NCBI GenBank assembly: GCA_964485585.1
Contig: CAZAJT010000001.1
Location: forward strand, 1 to 64,000
Length of the DNA stretch: 64,000 bases
Source of the DNA: CAZAJT01 sp964485585
GTDB taxonomy: Bacteria; Patescibacteriota; Microgenomatia; UBA1406; GWC2-37-13
Direction of reading: 5' to 3'
Each line of letters opens with the position of its first letter. Position 1 is the first letter of the stretch. The position numbers and the translations under genes are program-made. This document shows, piece after piece, positions 1 through 7,338 of this stretch. The notes under the pieces were generated by a model, which was given only the letters and a program-made list of their open reading frames with translations, was not told where the DNA came from and searched no databases.

Positions 1-36
1 TAAAAAAATTATACATAACTAAACCGAGTATAATAA

Positions 37-112
37 GTTCCAACGTATTCAACCAGCCTGGACACACGTCCTAACGCTCCAAACTACTTAAAGAGGAATG
101 AACGGTTGGAAC
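37..112 (+). repeat. attC-like intergenic element, copy 1
   Basis: A 76 bp element bounded by GTTCCAAC at the left and GTTGGAAC at the right, an exact 8 bp inverted repeat that extends to 10 bp as AAGTTCCAAC. Inside the left arm is ATTCAACCAGCCTGGAC, the most conserved block of the family, and AAACTAC lies in the middle. ATTC and GAAT can form a second short stem. It lies directly before the first acetyltransferase gene. Confidence 0.8.
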
Positions 113-125
113 TTCGTATCTGTCT

Positions 126-134
126 TGATAAAAT
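126..134 (+). promoter_or_regulatory. Extended -10 promoter of the first acetyltransferase
   Basis: TGATAAAAT fits the extended -10 pattern TGnTATAAT. Only 7 bp separate it from the ATG at 142, so the transcript should start at or next to the start codon. No Shine-Dalgarno sequence is visible. Confidence 0.55.
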
Positions 135-141
135 TGCTTCT

Positions 142-624
142 ATGAAATTAAAAGTAAGATCGGTAACAGAAAATGATAAAGAATGGATTAATGATATAAC
201 AATAAGAGAATGGGGATCTGATTTTATTATTGCTGATCACAAAATTTATAGACCTAAAGACTTATCAGGTATAATCATTGAAGAAAATGATGAAAAATTG
301 GGGCTTTTAACCTACATTATAGAAAATAACGAATGTAAAATAATTTCCCTCAACAGTCTTAAACAAAATAAGGGAGTTGGCACAATACTATTGGATGAGT
401 TAAAACGAACTGCTAAAGAAAAAGGAGCTATTAGGATATTGATAGAAACTACTAACGATAATCTTAATGCTCTAAGGTTTTATCAAAAAAGAGGTTTCCA
501 AATAATTGCCGTTTATCCTAATGCAATAGATGAAGCGCGGAAGAAAAAACCTCAGATTCCTCTTATTGGAGAAAATAATATTCCATTAAGAGATGTTCTT
601 GAACTGGAATTTAAATTGCAGTAA
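142..624 (+). CDS. GNAT family N-acetyltransferase
   Basis: A 160-residue protein of the GCN5-related acetyltransferase fold, expected to move an acetyl group from acetyl-CoA to an amine on an unknown substrate. The acetyl-CoA pyrophosphate loop is QNKGVGTILL, and NLNALRFYQKRGF is the usual C-terminal motif of the fold. The ATG at 142 is chosen over an in-frame TTG at 106, because 106 lies inside the repeat element and an extended -10 box sits 7 bp before 142. The stop is followed within 3 bp by the next repeat copy. It is the first unit of the cassette-like region, and acetyltransferases of this kind are frequent integron-cassette cargo. The substrate cannot be predicted. Confidence 0.85.
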   Translation: MKLKVRSVTENDKEWINDITIREWGSDFIIADHKIYRPKDLSGIIIEENDEKLGLLTYIIENNECKIISLNSLKQNKGVGTILLDELKRTAKEKGAIRILIETTNDNLNALRFYQKRGFQIIAVYPNAIDEARKKKPQIPLIGENNIPLRDVLELEFKLQ

Positions 625-626
625 TA

Positions 627-703
627 ATTTCCAACATATTCAACCAACTTGGACTCGCTTCCCAATGATCAAAACCACCTAGAGGCTAATACGCGGTTGG
701 AAC
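627..703 (+). repeat. attC-like intergenic element, copy 2
   Basis: It runs from ATTTCCAAC to CGGTTGGAAC. It carries the conserved ATTCAACCA and TTGGACTCG blocks and has the same length as copy 1. The inner short stem is TATT/AATA here instead of ATTC/GAAT, a compensated change that favours a folded functional form. It begins 3 bp after the stop of the acetyltransferase gene. Confidence 0.8.
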
Positions 704-719
704 GCTTACATCCTTTCTC

Positions 720-728
720 TGTTATAAT
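720..728 (+). promoter_or_regulatory. Extended -10 promoter of the CorC-like gene
   Basis: TGTTATAAT is a perfect extended -10. Unlike its neighbours, this gene has a leader of roughly 25-30 nt, with TAAGGA upstream of the ATG at 762 as a possible ribosome binding site. Confidence 0.6.
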
Positions 729-761
729 ATATTTAGAGCTTGAAGATAAGGAATTTCACCT

Positions 762-2032
762 ATGGAAATACTTTTTATTCTGTCACTTATTGTATTGAAT
801 GGTATTTTTGCTATGGCTGAAATAGCTATAGTTACAGCAAGAAAAAGCCGTCTTCAACACAAGGCAAATGAAGGAGATAAAAATGCGAAAATTGCTCTTG
901 ATTTGGCAAATAATCCTAATCGTCTATTATCCACAATACAAATAGGCATTACATCTATAGGTATTTTTGCCGGTGTATTTGGTGGAGCGACAATCGCAGA
1001 ATCTTTATCAAAACAATTTGATGTTTTACCCTTTCTTAATCCTTACAGTAATGCTTTAGCATTTACTATAGTAGTTGTTGTTATTACTTATCTCACGCTT
1101 GTAATTGGAGAATTAGTTCCTAAACGATTGGCTTTAAGTAATCCTGAAAAAGTAGCATCCTTTATAGCGGGCCCCATGAATTTTTTATCTAATTTTTCTT
1201 CACCTCTAGTTACTCTTTTAAGTATATCTACTGATTAAAAGAAGCGCCAATTAGCGAAGAAGAAATCAGAGCGCTTATAAAAGAAGGGGCAAGAATAGGC
1301 ATACTAAAACTAGCCGAAAAGGATATTTTGGAGAGGACATTTAAAGTTGCTGATAAAAAAGTTAACAAACTTATGACGCCTCGTACTGATATTGTCTGGA
1401 TAGACATTGATGATGCATTTAAGACTATTCGAAATAAAATAGTATCCGATACTCACTCTTATTACCCCGTCTGTCGTGGTTCTTTAGATAAAGTAATAGG
1501 TATCCTCAGAACAGAAGACATTTTATCTAATTTTCTAGTTGAAGGAAAAATAAATTTAAATGATATGTTGCTTAAACCGCTTTTTGTTCCTGAAAGTACG
1601 GACACTTTGCACGTTCTGGAACAGTTTAAAAAAACAGGTGTCCACATGGCACTGATAGTTGATGAATATGGTAGCATACAAGGTTTAGTATGGCTGCAGG
1701 ATATACTTGAAGCAATCGTAGGAGAGATACCAAAAGCAGAAAAAGAAGAAGAAAAAGATATTGTGAAACGGGAAGACGGCTCCTATCTGGTAGATGGATT
1801 AGTTACCATTGATGAGTTTAAAGATTACTTTAAAATGAAAAAAATACTTGGTGAAAAGTCTAATAATTTCCATTCTATTGGAGGATTGATAATGACTAAA
1901 GTAGGGAGAATACCAATTGTGGGTGATAGTTTTGAATTAGAGCCATTCCGTTTTGAAGTAATAGATATGGATGGTAATAGGGTAGATAAAGTTTTAGTAG
2001 TACCTTTAAGTAAAATCAAGAATAAGCATTAA
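762..2032 (+). pseudogene. CorC/HlyC-type DUF21-CBS membrane protein, frameshifted
   Basis: The first frame (762-1238) encodes a DUF21 transmembrane domain of about 158 residues, beginning MEILFILSLIVLNGIFAMAE. The reading then continues in another frame from about 1239, giving LKEAPISEEEIRALIKEG, then the hallmark MTPRTD segment, two CBS domains and a CorC_HlyC C-terminal domain up to 2032. Intact family members have about eight more residues between the DUF21 domain and the EEEIRAL segment. A small out-of-frame deletion near 1233-1240 therefore explains the break. Family members are linked to magnesium/cobalt homeostasis. The C-terminal half has possible internal starts but would lack its membrane anchor. 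It is one unit of the cassette-like region and probably inactive, unless the break is a sequencing error. Confidence 0.8.
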
Positions 2033-2058
2033 ACAATACATATCCTTTCTTGTAATAA

Positions 2059-2144
2059 TTTCCAACATACTCAACCAGCATGGACTCGGCTCTTAGCTTT
2101 ACTCTTCTATATCAAACTATTGCAACAGACTAGTGAATTCGGAC
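2059..2144 (+). repeat. attC-like intergenic element, copy 3 (divergent)
   Basis: The left end TTTCCAAC, ACTCAACCAGCATGGACTCG and the central CAAACTA block match the family. The right end is degraded to CGGAC instead of CGGTTGGAAC, and the copy is about 10 bp longer. The TTTTGGTATACTT promoter block that follows it resembles the block that follows copies 4 and 5. Confidence 0.6.
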
Positions 2145-2147
2145 TTT

Positions 2148-2156
2148 TGGTATACT
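2148..2156 (+). promoter_or_regulatory. Extended -10 promoter before the deoxyribosyltransferase-like gene
   Basis: TGGTATACT is an extended -10, with 6 bp between the hexamer and the ATG at 2163. A leaderless transcript is predicted. Confidence 0.5.
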
Positions 2157-2162
2157 TCAGAT

Positions 2163-2534
2163 ATGAAATTCTACGTTGCGGGGAGATTTAGTGACAAAGA
2201 GAAGATAAGAGAAATTAACAACCTTATTCTAAGTAAGTGGCATGAACTTTCTGGTGACTGAACCAATCACGTAGGTTCTGATGATTATGTAAAGACTGCT
2301 GAACGATCAAAAAATTATGCAATTGAGGATATTAACGCTGTATTGAGTTGTGATATTTTTGTTTTACTACTTAATGAGAAAGGCGGAACAGGTAGTTCTA
2401 CGGAATTAGGTGTGGCGCTTGCCCTAAATAAAAAAATCTATGCTGTTGGGAATCATATTGGAAATAATATGTTTAATTTTCACCCATCCGTAATTCATAA
2501 GAGAACAATAGCGGAAGTTCTAGAAAATTTATAG
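2163..2534 (+). pseudogene. Nucleoside 2-deoxyribosyltransferase-like protein with an in-frame TGA
   Basis: A single frame of 123 codons runs from the ATG at 2163 to TAG at 2532-2534, interrupted once by TGA at 2259-2261 (codon 33). The start MKFYVAGRFSDKEKIREI and the later GGTGSSTELGVALALNK segment resemble the nucleoside 2-deoxyribosyltransferase/DUF4406-type Rossmann fold, where a GTGSSxELG motif binds the nucleotide. Around the stop the frame reads LSGD-stop-TNH. From memory of relatives, this position is usually the tryptophan of a DWT motif, so one G-to-A change (TGG to TGA) would explain it. The start codon, promoter and remaining frame are intact. Readthrough, or origin in a host that reads UGA as tryptophan, cannot be excluded. 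Confidence 0.7.
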
Positions 2535-2536
2535 TA

Positions 2537-2613
2537 GTTTTCCACATATTCAACCAGCCTGGACACATGCCCTAAGGCTCCAAACTACATAAAGGCCAGT
2601 ATACGGTTGGAAC
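2537..2613 (+). repeat. attC-like intergenic element, copy 4
   Basis: A 77 bp copy starting GTTTTCCACATATTCAACC and ending CGGTTGGAAC. It has CCTGGACAC and CCAAACTAC blocks nearly identical to copy 1. It begins 3 bp after the stop of the deoxyribosyltransferase-like frame. Confidence 0.8.
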
Positions 2614-2616
2614 TTT

Positions 2617-2625
2617 TGATATACT
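2617..2625 (+). promoter_or_regulatory. Extended -10 promoter of the second acetyltransferase
   Basis: TGATATACT lies 4 bp after the repeat and 9 bp before the ATG at 2635. The block AACTTTTGATATACTTTC is shared exactly with the promoter at 4164, so the promoter appears to travel with the repeat end. Confidence 0.6.
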
Positions 2626-2634
2626 TTCATAAAC

Positions 2635-3099
2635 ATGGTTATTCGTGAACTTTTATCTTCTGATATTGAATCAATAAATAAGATTGCAAAATCTTTACAT
2701 CCAAAATGGTTTACGTCAGATGCTCTCAAAAATATCTCGATTGATGTTCAGATAGATAAATGTTACGTTGCTGAATCAAATAATAATATAGTTGGCTTCA
2801 TAATTTTTTCGTCTCAAGATGGAGAAGTTAGGATAAATTGGCTTGGAGTCAATCCAGATTTTCATAGAGAAGGTACAGGAAGTAAGTTATTAGAAAGGGT
2901 CATTAATTTTGTAAAAGAAATCGGTTCAAAAAAGATTATTGTAGAAACTGTAGTTGAACAAATCCCAAAAGATGGTAGCTATGATGAAACAATGAAGTTT
3001 TATATGAAACAAGGATTTATGATCTTCAAAAAGTATCCTGAAGAACATTTTAAAGAGTTCACTTTTACAAAAGGCCTTCTTGAAAAACAAATTAAGTAA
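2635..3099 (+). CDS. GNAT family N-acetyltransferase
   Basis: A 154-residue acetyltransferase with the complete fold. The acetyl-CoA binding loop is NPDFHREGTGSKLLERV and the C-terminal motif is TMKFYMKQGF. It is not a duplicate of the acetyltransferase at 142; the two share only the fold. The start ATG follows a repeat copy and an extended -10 box, with no Shine-Dalgarno sequence. The substrate is unknown. It is another single-gene unit of the cassette-like array. Confidence 0.85.
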   Translation: MVIRELLSSDIESINKIAKSLHPKWFTSDALKNISIDVQIDKCYVAESNNNIVGFIIFSSQDGEVRINWLGVNPDFHREGTGSKLLERVINFVKEIGSKKIIVETVVEQIPKDGSYDETMKFYMKQGFMIFKKYPEEHFKEFTFTKGLLEKQIK

Positions 3100-3202
3100 T
3101 TTTACTAACACCTATCGTGGCGATTACTTTCTTTCTTGGAACCATATGAAAGTATGATGCAAAATTCTTCCATTCCAACATCATTTATTGGTAAAATATG
3201 AC

Positions 3203-3460
3203 ATGACAGTTAATAGAATTATTAAGAATAAGCCGTATCTCGCTTGGTACGTAAAAGATCCGGAGAAGCTTTCGGAAGAATCAGTTTTAGAACATGTGTT
3301 AAATTATGGTAACTGGGATGATGTGCAGCAATTTATCAAAATTAAAGGTAAGGATAAAACAACTGAGCTTTTCAAAAAGACACTAACAAATAAAAGGACG
3401 AATTATTCTCCGGCAATTCAGTCCTTTTTTTCCCGTTATTTTAACAATAAAAATGCATAA
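3203..3460 (+). CDS. Putative antitoxin partner of the AbiEii-type toxin (DUF6922-like)
   Basis: An 85-residue protein beginning MTVNRIIKNKPYLAWYV. It contains the pattern ESVLEHVLNYGNWDDVQQFIKIKG, followed by a basic segment. This resembles the small DUF6922-type proteins that precede AbiEii nucleotidyltransferases. The ATG at 3203 is preferred to an in-frame TTG at 3188. Its last 8 bp overlap the start of the toxin gene at 3453, the translational coupling expected of a toxin-antitoxin pair. The family assignment is from memory; the antitoxin role is inferred from position and size. Confidence 0.65.
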   Translation: MTVNRIIKNKPYLAWYVKDPEKLSEESVLEHVLNYGNWDDVQQFIKIKGKDKTTELFKKTLTNKRTNYSPAIQSFFSRYFNNKNA

Positions 3461-4061
3461 AAATATACTCAATGCCGATCAGGAACAATTATTATCTTTT
3501 ATAAAATCATTTTTACCAGATTTTTATCTTGTCGGTGGAACTGCAATCGCCCTTTATCTCGGTCATAGAAGGTCTATTGATTTTGATTTGTTCACGGATA
3601 ATACATTTGATCCGATGAAAATACGTAATAAAATACTAATAGATAAAACTATTGAATATACTTTTTCTCAAGGTAGTGGTGAATTAACAGTTCTCATCGA
3701 TAAAGTGAGAGTAACTTTTTTTCATTATCCTTTCAAAATTCAAAGAAATATAACATTTGAACAAACTTTAAAACTTCCCGACCTAATTACCCTTGGAGCC
3801 ATGAAAGCATTCGCTCTTGGAAGGCGAGCAAAATGGAAGGATTATGTTGATCTTTATTTCATTTTTCAAAATCATTCATTTCAGGAACTTATTAGTAAAA
3901 CAAACAGTATTTTTAAAGAAGAATTTAATGAAAAATTATTCCGGACTCAACTTGGGTATTTTGAAGACGTTGATTATACTGAACAGATTGAATATATCAC
4001 GGGGTATGAAAAAAAAGACAGCGATATAAAACAATTCCTTGAGAAAATAAGCCTATCTTGA
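3453..4061 (+). CDS. AbiEii-type nucleotidyltransferase toxin
   Basis: A 202-residue protein of the AbiEii family (PF08843). The catalytic signature VGGTAIALYLGHRRSIDFDLF at residues 27-47 includes the GG helix and the metal-binding D-x-D of nucleotidyltransferases. The later KLPDLITLGAMKAFALGRRAKWKDYVDLYFI segment is also typical. Characterised relatives are toxins of abortive-infection or toxin-antitoxin systems that add nucleotides to cellular targets. It overlaps the small upstream gene by 8 bp, so the two form one unit. Toxin-antitoxin pairs are common stabilising cargo of integron arrays. A repeat copy follows 24 bp after the stop. Confidence 0.85.
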   Translation: MHKNILNADQEQLLSFIKSFLPDFYLVGGTAIALYLGHRRSIDFDLFTDNTFDPMKIRNKILIDKTIEYTFSQGSGELTVLIDKVRVTFFHYPFKIQRNITFEQTLKLPDLITLGAMKAFALGRRAKWKDYVDLYFIFQNHSFQELISKTNSIFKEEFNEKLFRTQLGYFEDVDYTEQIEYITGYEKKDSDIKQFLEKISLS

Positions 4062-4084
4062 GAAACTGGTAATGGACATAAAAA

Positions 4085-4160
4085 GTCCTAACATATTCAA
4101 CTAGCCTGGATTCGCTTCCTTTTGGTCTAAACTACAATAAGGTAATAGAACGGTTGGAAC
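4085..4160 (+). repeat. attC-like intergenic element, copy 5
   Basis: A 76 bp copy from GTCCTAAC to GTTGGAAC. It has ATTCAACTAGCCTGGATTCG and TAAACTAC in the usual places. The terminal inverted repeat extends outward as AAAAGT/ACTTTT, and the inner stem is TATT/AATA. Confidence 0.8.
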
Positions 4161-4163
4161 TTT

Positions 4164-4172
4164 TGATATACT
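4164..4172 (+). promoter_or_regulatory. Extended -10 promoter of the aldo/keto reductase
   Basis: TGATATACT has 6 bp between the hexamer and the ATG at 4179, predicting a leaderless mRNA. The surrounding block is the same as the one at 2613-2628. Confidence 0.6.
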
Positions 4173-4178
4173 TTCTTT

Positions 4179-5045
4179 ATGAATATTCCAGTTAAGAAAC
4201 TCCAAAACGGTTTTAGATTACCAGTTTTAGGATTTGGGACTTGGACAATTGGTGGAAAGAGAGAAAAAGATACAACAAATGACGAAATTAATATTTTAGG
4301 TATAAAAAATGCAATAAATTCAGGATTAACTCATATTGATACCGCTGAAATGTACGCTGCTGGGCATGCGGAAGAAATTGTTGGAATAGCCATAAAAGAA
4401 TTTCCTAGAAAAAAGTTATTCATTACCACTAAAGTAGCACCTGATCATCTTAAATATGATGATTTATTTAGAGCTTGTGAGAATAGTTTGAAAAGGCTTC
4501 AAACTGACTATTTAGATTTGTATCTTATTCATTCTCCTAATGATGAAGTTCCAATTAATGAGACCATGAAGGCATTAAATAAATTAAAAGATCAGGGTTT
4601 GATTAAAAATATTGGTGTTAGTAATTTTAAAACTTCTAGATTAAAAAAAGCTCAGCAAACTTCAGTTAGTCCCATTGTTACCAATCAAGTTTTTTATAAT
4701 TTGATTGTTCGTCAACCTGAAACTGATGGATTAATTGAATATTGCCAAAAAAATGATATTTTAATAACAGCATTTAGACCAGTTGATAGGGGTTTATTAA
4801 CCCAATCTAATAATCAGATATTTGCCGAAATATGTAATAAATACCAAAAAACTCCTGCGCAAATGGCTATAAATTGGTTAATATCACAGGATAATGTCGT
4901 TACAATTTCGAAAATGAGTAATCGAAAACATTTAGAAGAAAATCTTAAAGCTTTAAATTGGAAAATGGAGCAAATTGATATTAAAAAGTTAAGAGATGAA
5001 TTCCCCAATCAGCAAAAAGATACTTCTGAAACACCATTGAGATGA
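4179..5045 (+). CDS. Aldo/keto reductase
   Basis: A 288-residue NADPH-dependent oxidoreductase of the aldo/keto reductase superfamily, a (beta/alpha)8 barrel that reduces carbonyl compounds. The catalytic tetrad is visible: Asp and Tyr in HIDTAEMYAAG, Lys in FITTKVAP, and His in LIHSPND. The NADPH-binding part contains ISKMSNRKHLEENL. Length is normal and nothing appears broken. The substrate is unknown. It is a single-gene unit between two repeat copies, with its own extended -10 box. Confidence 0.9.
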   Translation: MNIPVKKLQNGFRLPVLGFGTWTIGGKREKDTTNDEINILGIKNAINSGLTHIDTAEMYAAGHAEEIVGIAIKEFPRKKLFITTKVAPDHLKYDDLFRACENSLKRLQTDYLDLYLIHSPNDEVPINETMKALNKLKDQGLIKNIGVSNFKTSRLKKAQQTSVSPIVTNQVFYNLIVRQPETDGLIEYCQKNDILITAFRPVDRGLLTQSNNQIFAEICNKYQKTPAQMAINWLISQDNVVTISKMSNRKHLEENLKALNWKMEQIDIKKLRDEFPNQQKDTSETPLR

Positions 5046-5059
5046 GAAGGCTCAATACA

Positions 5060-5132
5060 AAAGGTCACATAACCTATTCAGCTGGTCTGGACTAGAAAGC
5101 GAGATGATAGAACAATCCATCAGGAGACCTTT
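5060..5132 (+). repeat. attC-like intergenic element, copy 6 (divergent)
   Basis: The segment ATAACCTATTCAGCTGGTCTGGAC matches the conserved left block, but the ends differ. AAAGGTC at the left pairs exactly with GACCTTT at the right. Length (73 bp) and layout are kept while the terminal stem is a different sequence, which suggests that structure rather than sequence is conserved. Confidence 0.55.
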
Positions 5133-5189
5133 AACGGGAATTGGCGTAATGACAATTAAGGTTCTCATGTCTAACTCTTCATTACAATC

Positions 5190-5198
5190 TGCTATCAT
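5190..5198 (+). promoter_or_regulatory. Extended -10 promoter of the membrane protein gene
   Basis: TGCTATCAT matches an extended -10 with one mismatch and lies 6 bp before the ATG at 5205. The 60 bp between repeat copy 6 and this box hold nothing else recognisable. Confidence 0.5.
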
Positions 5199-5204
5199 AA
5201 GAAT

Positions 5205-5789
5205 ATGTCTCAGAGTAAATGGTGGAGTTTGTATCTGATAGCAGGTCTTGTTATTCTATCATTGCAGTCGTACATCGCATTTCCTCGCAGTCCTCTTCTT
5301 TTATTGCAAGATTTGATAATACCATCTGTAATAGTGATAACTTCTATTTTTGTCCTATTTAAACCAAAAGCACTCAATCTACTCTTCATTGGACTTTTAT
5401 ACATGTTTTTAACAATGATCTTTTTGTTCGTCGACTCAAAAATGAAACCTTATGGAACAGCAACGTTTTTGTTCGGGACGTGGCTTCTAGTTGATTATGT
5501 AAATTTAAAAAAGTTTAACCAAAGCATCGTAACCAATATGGTAAATCCTCAGTCAAAGATAGGAAAGGGAGTGTTTTTCTCAACATTCATATTTGGGTTG
5601 ATCACTGAGTATACTAATCTTCCATTTGAAATTTGGACATATAATATTCCTCTGCCTTCACTTACCAACTTCGGAATTCCTGCTCTCATTGCTGCATTTG
5701 GATGGACTCCTTGGACGCTCTCAATCTTATCGATCTTTTACTATTTTATTTTGAACGAACAAAAAATGACTCAGTCGAATACTAAATAA
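5205..5789 (+). CDS. Multi-pass membrane protein of unknown function
   Basis: A 194-residue protein with about six hydrophobic segments spread over its length and a polar C-terminal tail. No catalytic motif is recognisable; conserved-looking points are the polar residues in EYTNLPFEIWTYN. It follows the last repeat copy and may be the final unit of the cassette-like region, since no repeat copy is seen after it. The start is supported by an extended -10 box 6 bp upstream. I do not recognise the family. Confidence 0.7.
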   Translation: MSQSKWWSLYLIAGLVILSLQSYIAFPRSPLLLLQDLIIPSVIVITSIFVLFKPKALNLLFIGLLYMFLTMIFLFVDSKMKPYGTATFLFGTWLLVDYVNLKKFNQSIVTNMVNPQSKIGKGVFFSTFIFGLITEYTNLPFEIWTYNIPLPSLTNFGIPALIAAFGWTPWTLSILSIFYYFILNEQKMTQSNTK

Positions 5790-5816
5790 GACTGTAGTTA
5801 CGCATATGAATAAATT

Positions 5817-6191
5817 ATGGAAGAAACGAAAAATGTTACCGGTTTGGATATAGAGCTCATTAAGAAACTATTGACTGGTGATTTTACCGGAATTCCCATT
5901 GATCAGCTAAAACAGGTGTTTTCTCCCACCTTTGCCGCAGAAGCAGTCCATACCTTAGCAAAAGAGCTGAGAAACGATAATTTTGGCAATGCCGCTCATC
6001 TCTATATCAGAGAAAGACAGGGAGGTAAATCTCCAGCACAGATTTTCGCCCTGATGAATGGCGGGCAGCTTCCAGAGCTTGATTTCGCAACTTCAATCAA
6101 AGGGGTTGGTCTCCAATATGCACGCGGCTCACTCTTCATGGCTTACGAGGAAGCCTATCAACGTTATCTTCTCTCAACGAAACTCAAATAA
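5817..6191 (+). CDS. Small conserved-looking hypothetical protein
   Basis: A 124-residue soluble protein, rich in helix-forming residues, with the segments GDFTGIPIDQLKQVFSP and YIRERQGGKSPAQIFALMNGG. There is no signal peptide, membrane segment or metal motif. It sits 28 bp after the preceding membrane-protein gene and 33 bp before the next gene on the same strand. Base composition is closer to the core genes than to the cassette-like region, so the core chromosome may begin here. I do not recognise it. Confidence 0.65.
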   Translation: MEETKNVTGLDIELIKKLLTGDFTGIPIDQLKQVFSPTFAAEAVHTLAKELRNDNFGNAAHLYIRERQGGKSPAQIFALMNGGQLPELDFATSIKGVGLQYARGSLFMAYEEAYQRYLLSTKLK

Positions 6192-6223
6192 TAATCGTCT
6201 TTTTTTGCTACTATTAATACAGT

Positions 6224-7285
6224 ATGACTTTGACAGAGATGTCCTATTATAGTAGAAGGCTGCTGCCCTTTGCCATTATCGGTGTTCTCGTATTTCTGAT
6301 CTTTTATTATGCAATTCAGGTATTTTTTCTCTACATAGAGAGTCAGAAGCCCAAGCAGATCCTTATTGAGGATGAATTTGGAAAAATCAAAAGACCGATA
6401 GTTAAGAATGCTTTCACGGGAACTAATTTTACCTACACTCTTGATACCGTAGAAGGTCAACCCATAACCGCAACCGACAGCGCGCAGGTATTCTTCTTTC
6501 CCCCATCAACCGCGCGATTTGGATTTCGAGATAAAATCTACGTAGTGGCAAAGACACTCGGATTTAATACCGAGCTTACCAAGCATACACTTGATGGTAC
6601 CCAAGCAATTTTTACCGAGCCAAACCAACGACTTTCCATAGATATCACCAATTTTAATTTTACGTACGAATATGAAATCGCGCAGGATGAAGACGTACTC
6701 AAAAACACTACTATTCCGCGGCCAGAAGATATCGAGGAGAAAGCGATGGATTTCTTACGTACCATAAGTCGATATCCTGAAGAACTCGCAAAAGGAAAGC
6801 TCAACATTATTTATCATGTGTATGATAGAGAAAATAATCGACTGACTTCTACGTCACGACCTCAGGATGCGAATGTAGTTGAGGTAGATTTTTACCGACC
6901 TGATATTGAGGCACAACCACAAAGTATTGCGGTAGTTGCACCAAAGTACTTCAATAGTCAGAATTATGTCATTATGGTATTTGGCGAGAACGGGTTTAAG
7001 GTACTCAAAGCACAAGTACAATTTTTCGAGAAATCTGATGGTACTGTTGGAATCTATCCATTGAAAACCGGCGATCAGGCATATGAGGCGCTTCGCGCCG
7101 GAAAGGGAATTGTTGTTTCACGCGCAGAAAACGCTCCTACAAACATTACTATCAAAAAGATGTTTTTAGGCTACTATGATCCAGATACGTATCAAGAATA
7201 TCTTCAGCCGATATATGTATTTTTGGGAGAACACGAATTTGTAGGATATGTACCGGCGGTAAGAGACGATTATGTCATAGAGTGA
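6224..7285 (+). CDS. Membrane-anchored hypothetical protein with a large extracellular part
   Basis: A 353-residue protein with one strong transmembrane helix near the N-terminus (LLPFAIIGVLVFLIFYYAIQ). The remaining 310 or so residues are beta-rich and probably outside the membrane. Low-complexity regions and catalytic motifs are absent. A TGCTACTAT extended -10 box lies 9 bp before the ATG. It converges on the DacA gene, with a 53 bp gap of word-like repeats (GAGTTATG, CTGAGTACTC) between them. A cell-surface or envelope role is inferred only from topology. Confidence 0.7.
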   Translation: MTLTEMSYYSRRLLPFAIIGVLVFLIFYYAIQVFFLYIESQKPKQILIEDEFGKIKRPIVKNAFTGTNFTYTLDTVEGQPITATDSAQVFFFPPSTARFGFRDKIYVVAKTLGFNTELTKHTLDGTQAIFTEPNQRLSIDITNFNFTYEYEIAQDEDVLKNTTIPRPEDIEEKAMDFLRTISRYPEELAKGKLNIIYHVYDRENNRLTSTSRPQDANVVEVDFYRPDIEAQPQSIAVVAPKYFNSQNYVIMVFGENGFKVLKAQVQFFEKSDGTVGIYPLKTGDQAYEALRAGKGIVVSRAENAPTNITIKKMFLGYYDPDTYQEYLQPIYVFLGEHEFVGYVPAVRDDYVIE

Positions 7286-7338
7286 ATTATGAGTTATGCG
7301 TTCTGTGTTCTGAGTACTCATAAGTCACGACTCCAAAC

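Noticed and set aside
2259..2261. TGA as selenocysteine codon, or genome-wide recoding of TGA
   Set aside because: No SECIS-like hairpin is evident right after the codon, and the family is not a selenoprotein family. TGA terminates many intact genes here (rpsJ, grpE, dnaJ, the MFS gene, the aldo/keto reductase), so there is no genome-wide recoding.
37..4160. Regularly recurring palindromic repeats as a CRISPR array
   Set aside because: The copies are 400-1500 bp apart with complete genes between them, are 76 bp long and vary in the middle. No cas gene is present.
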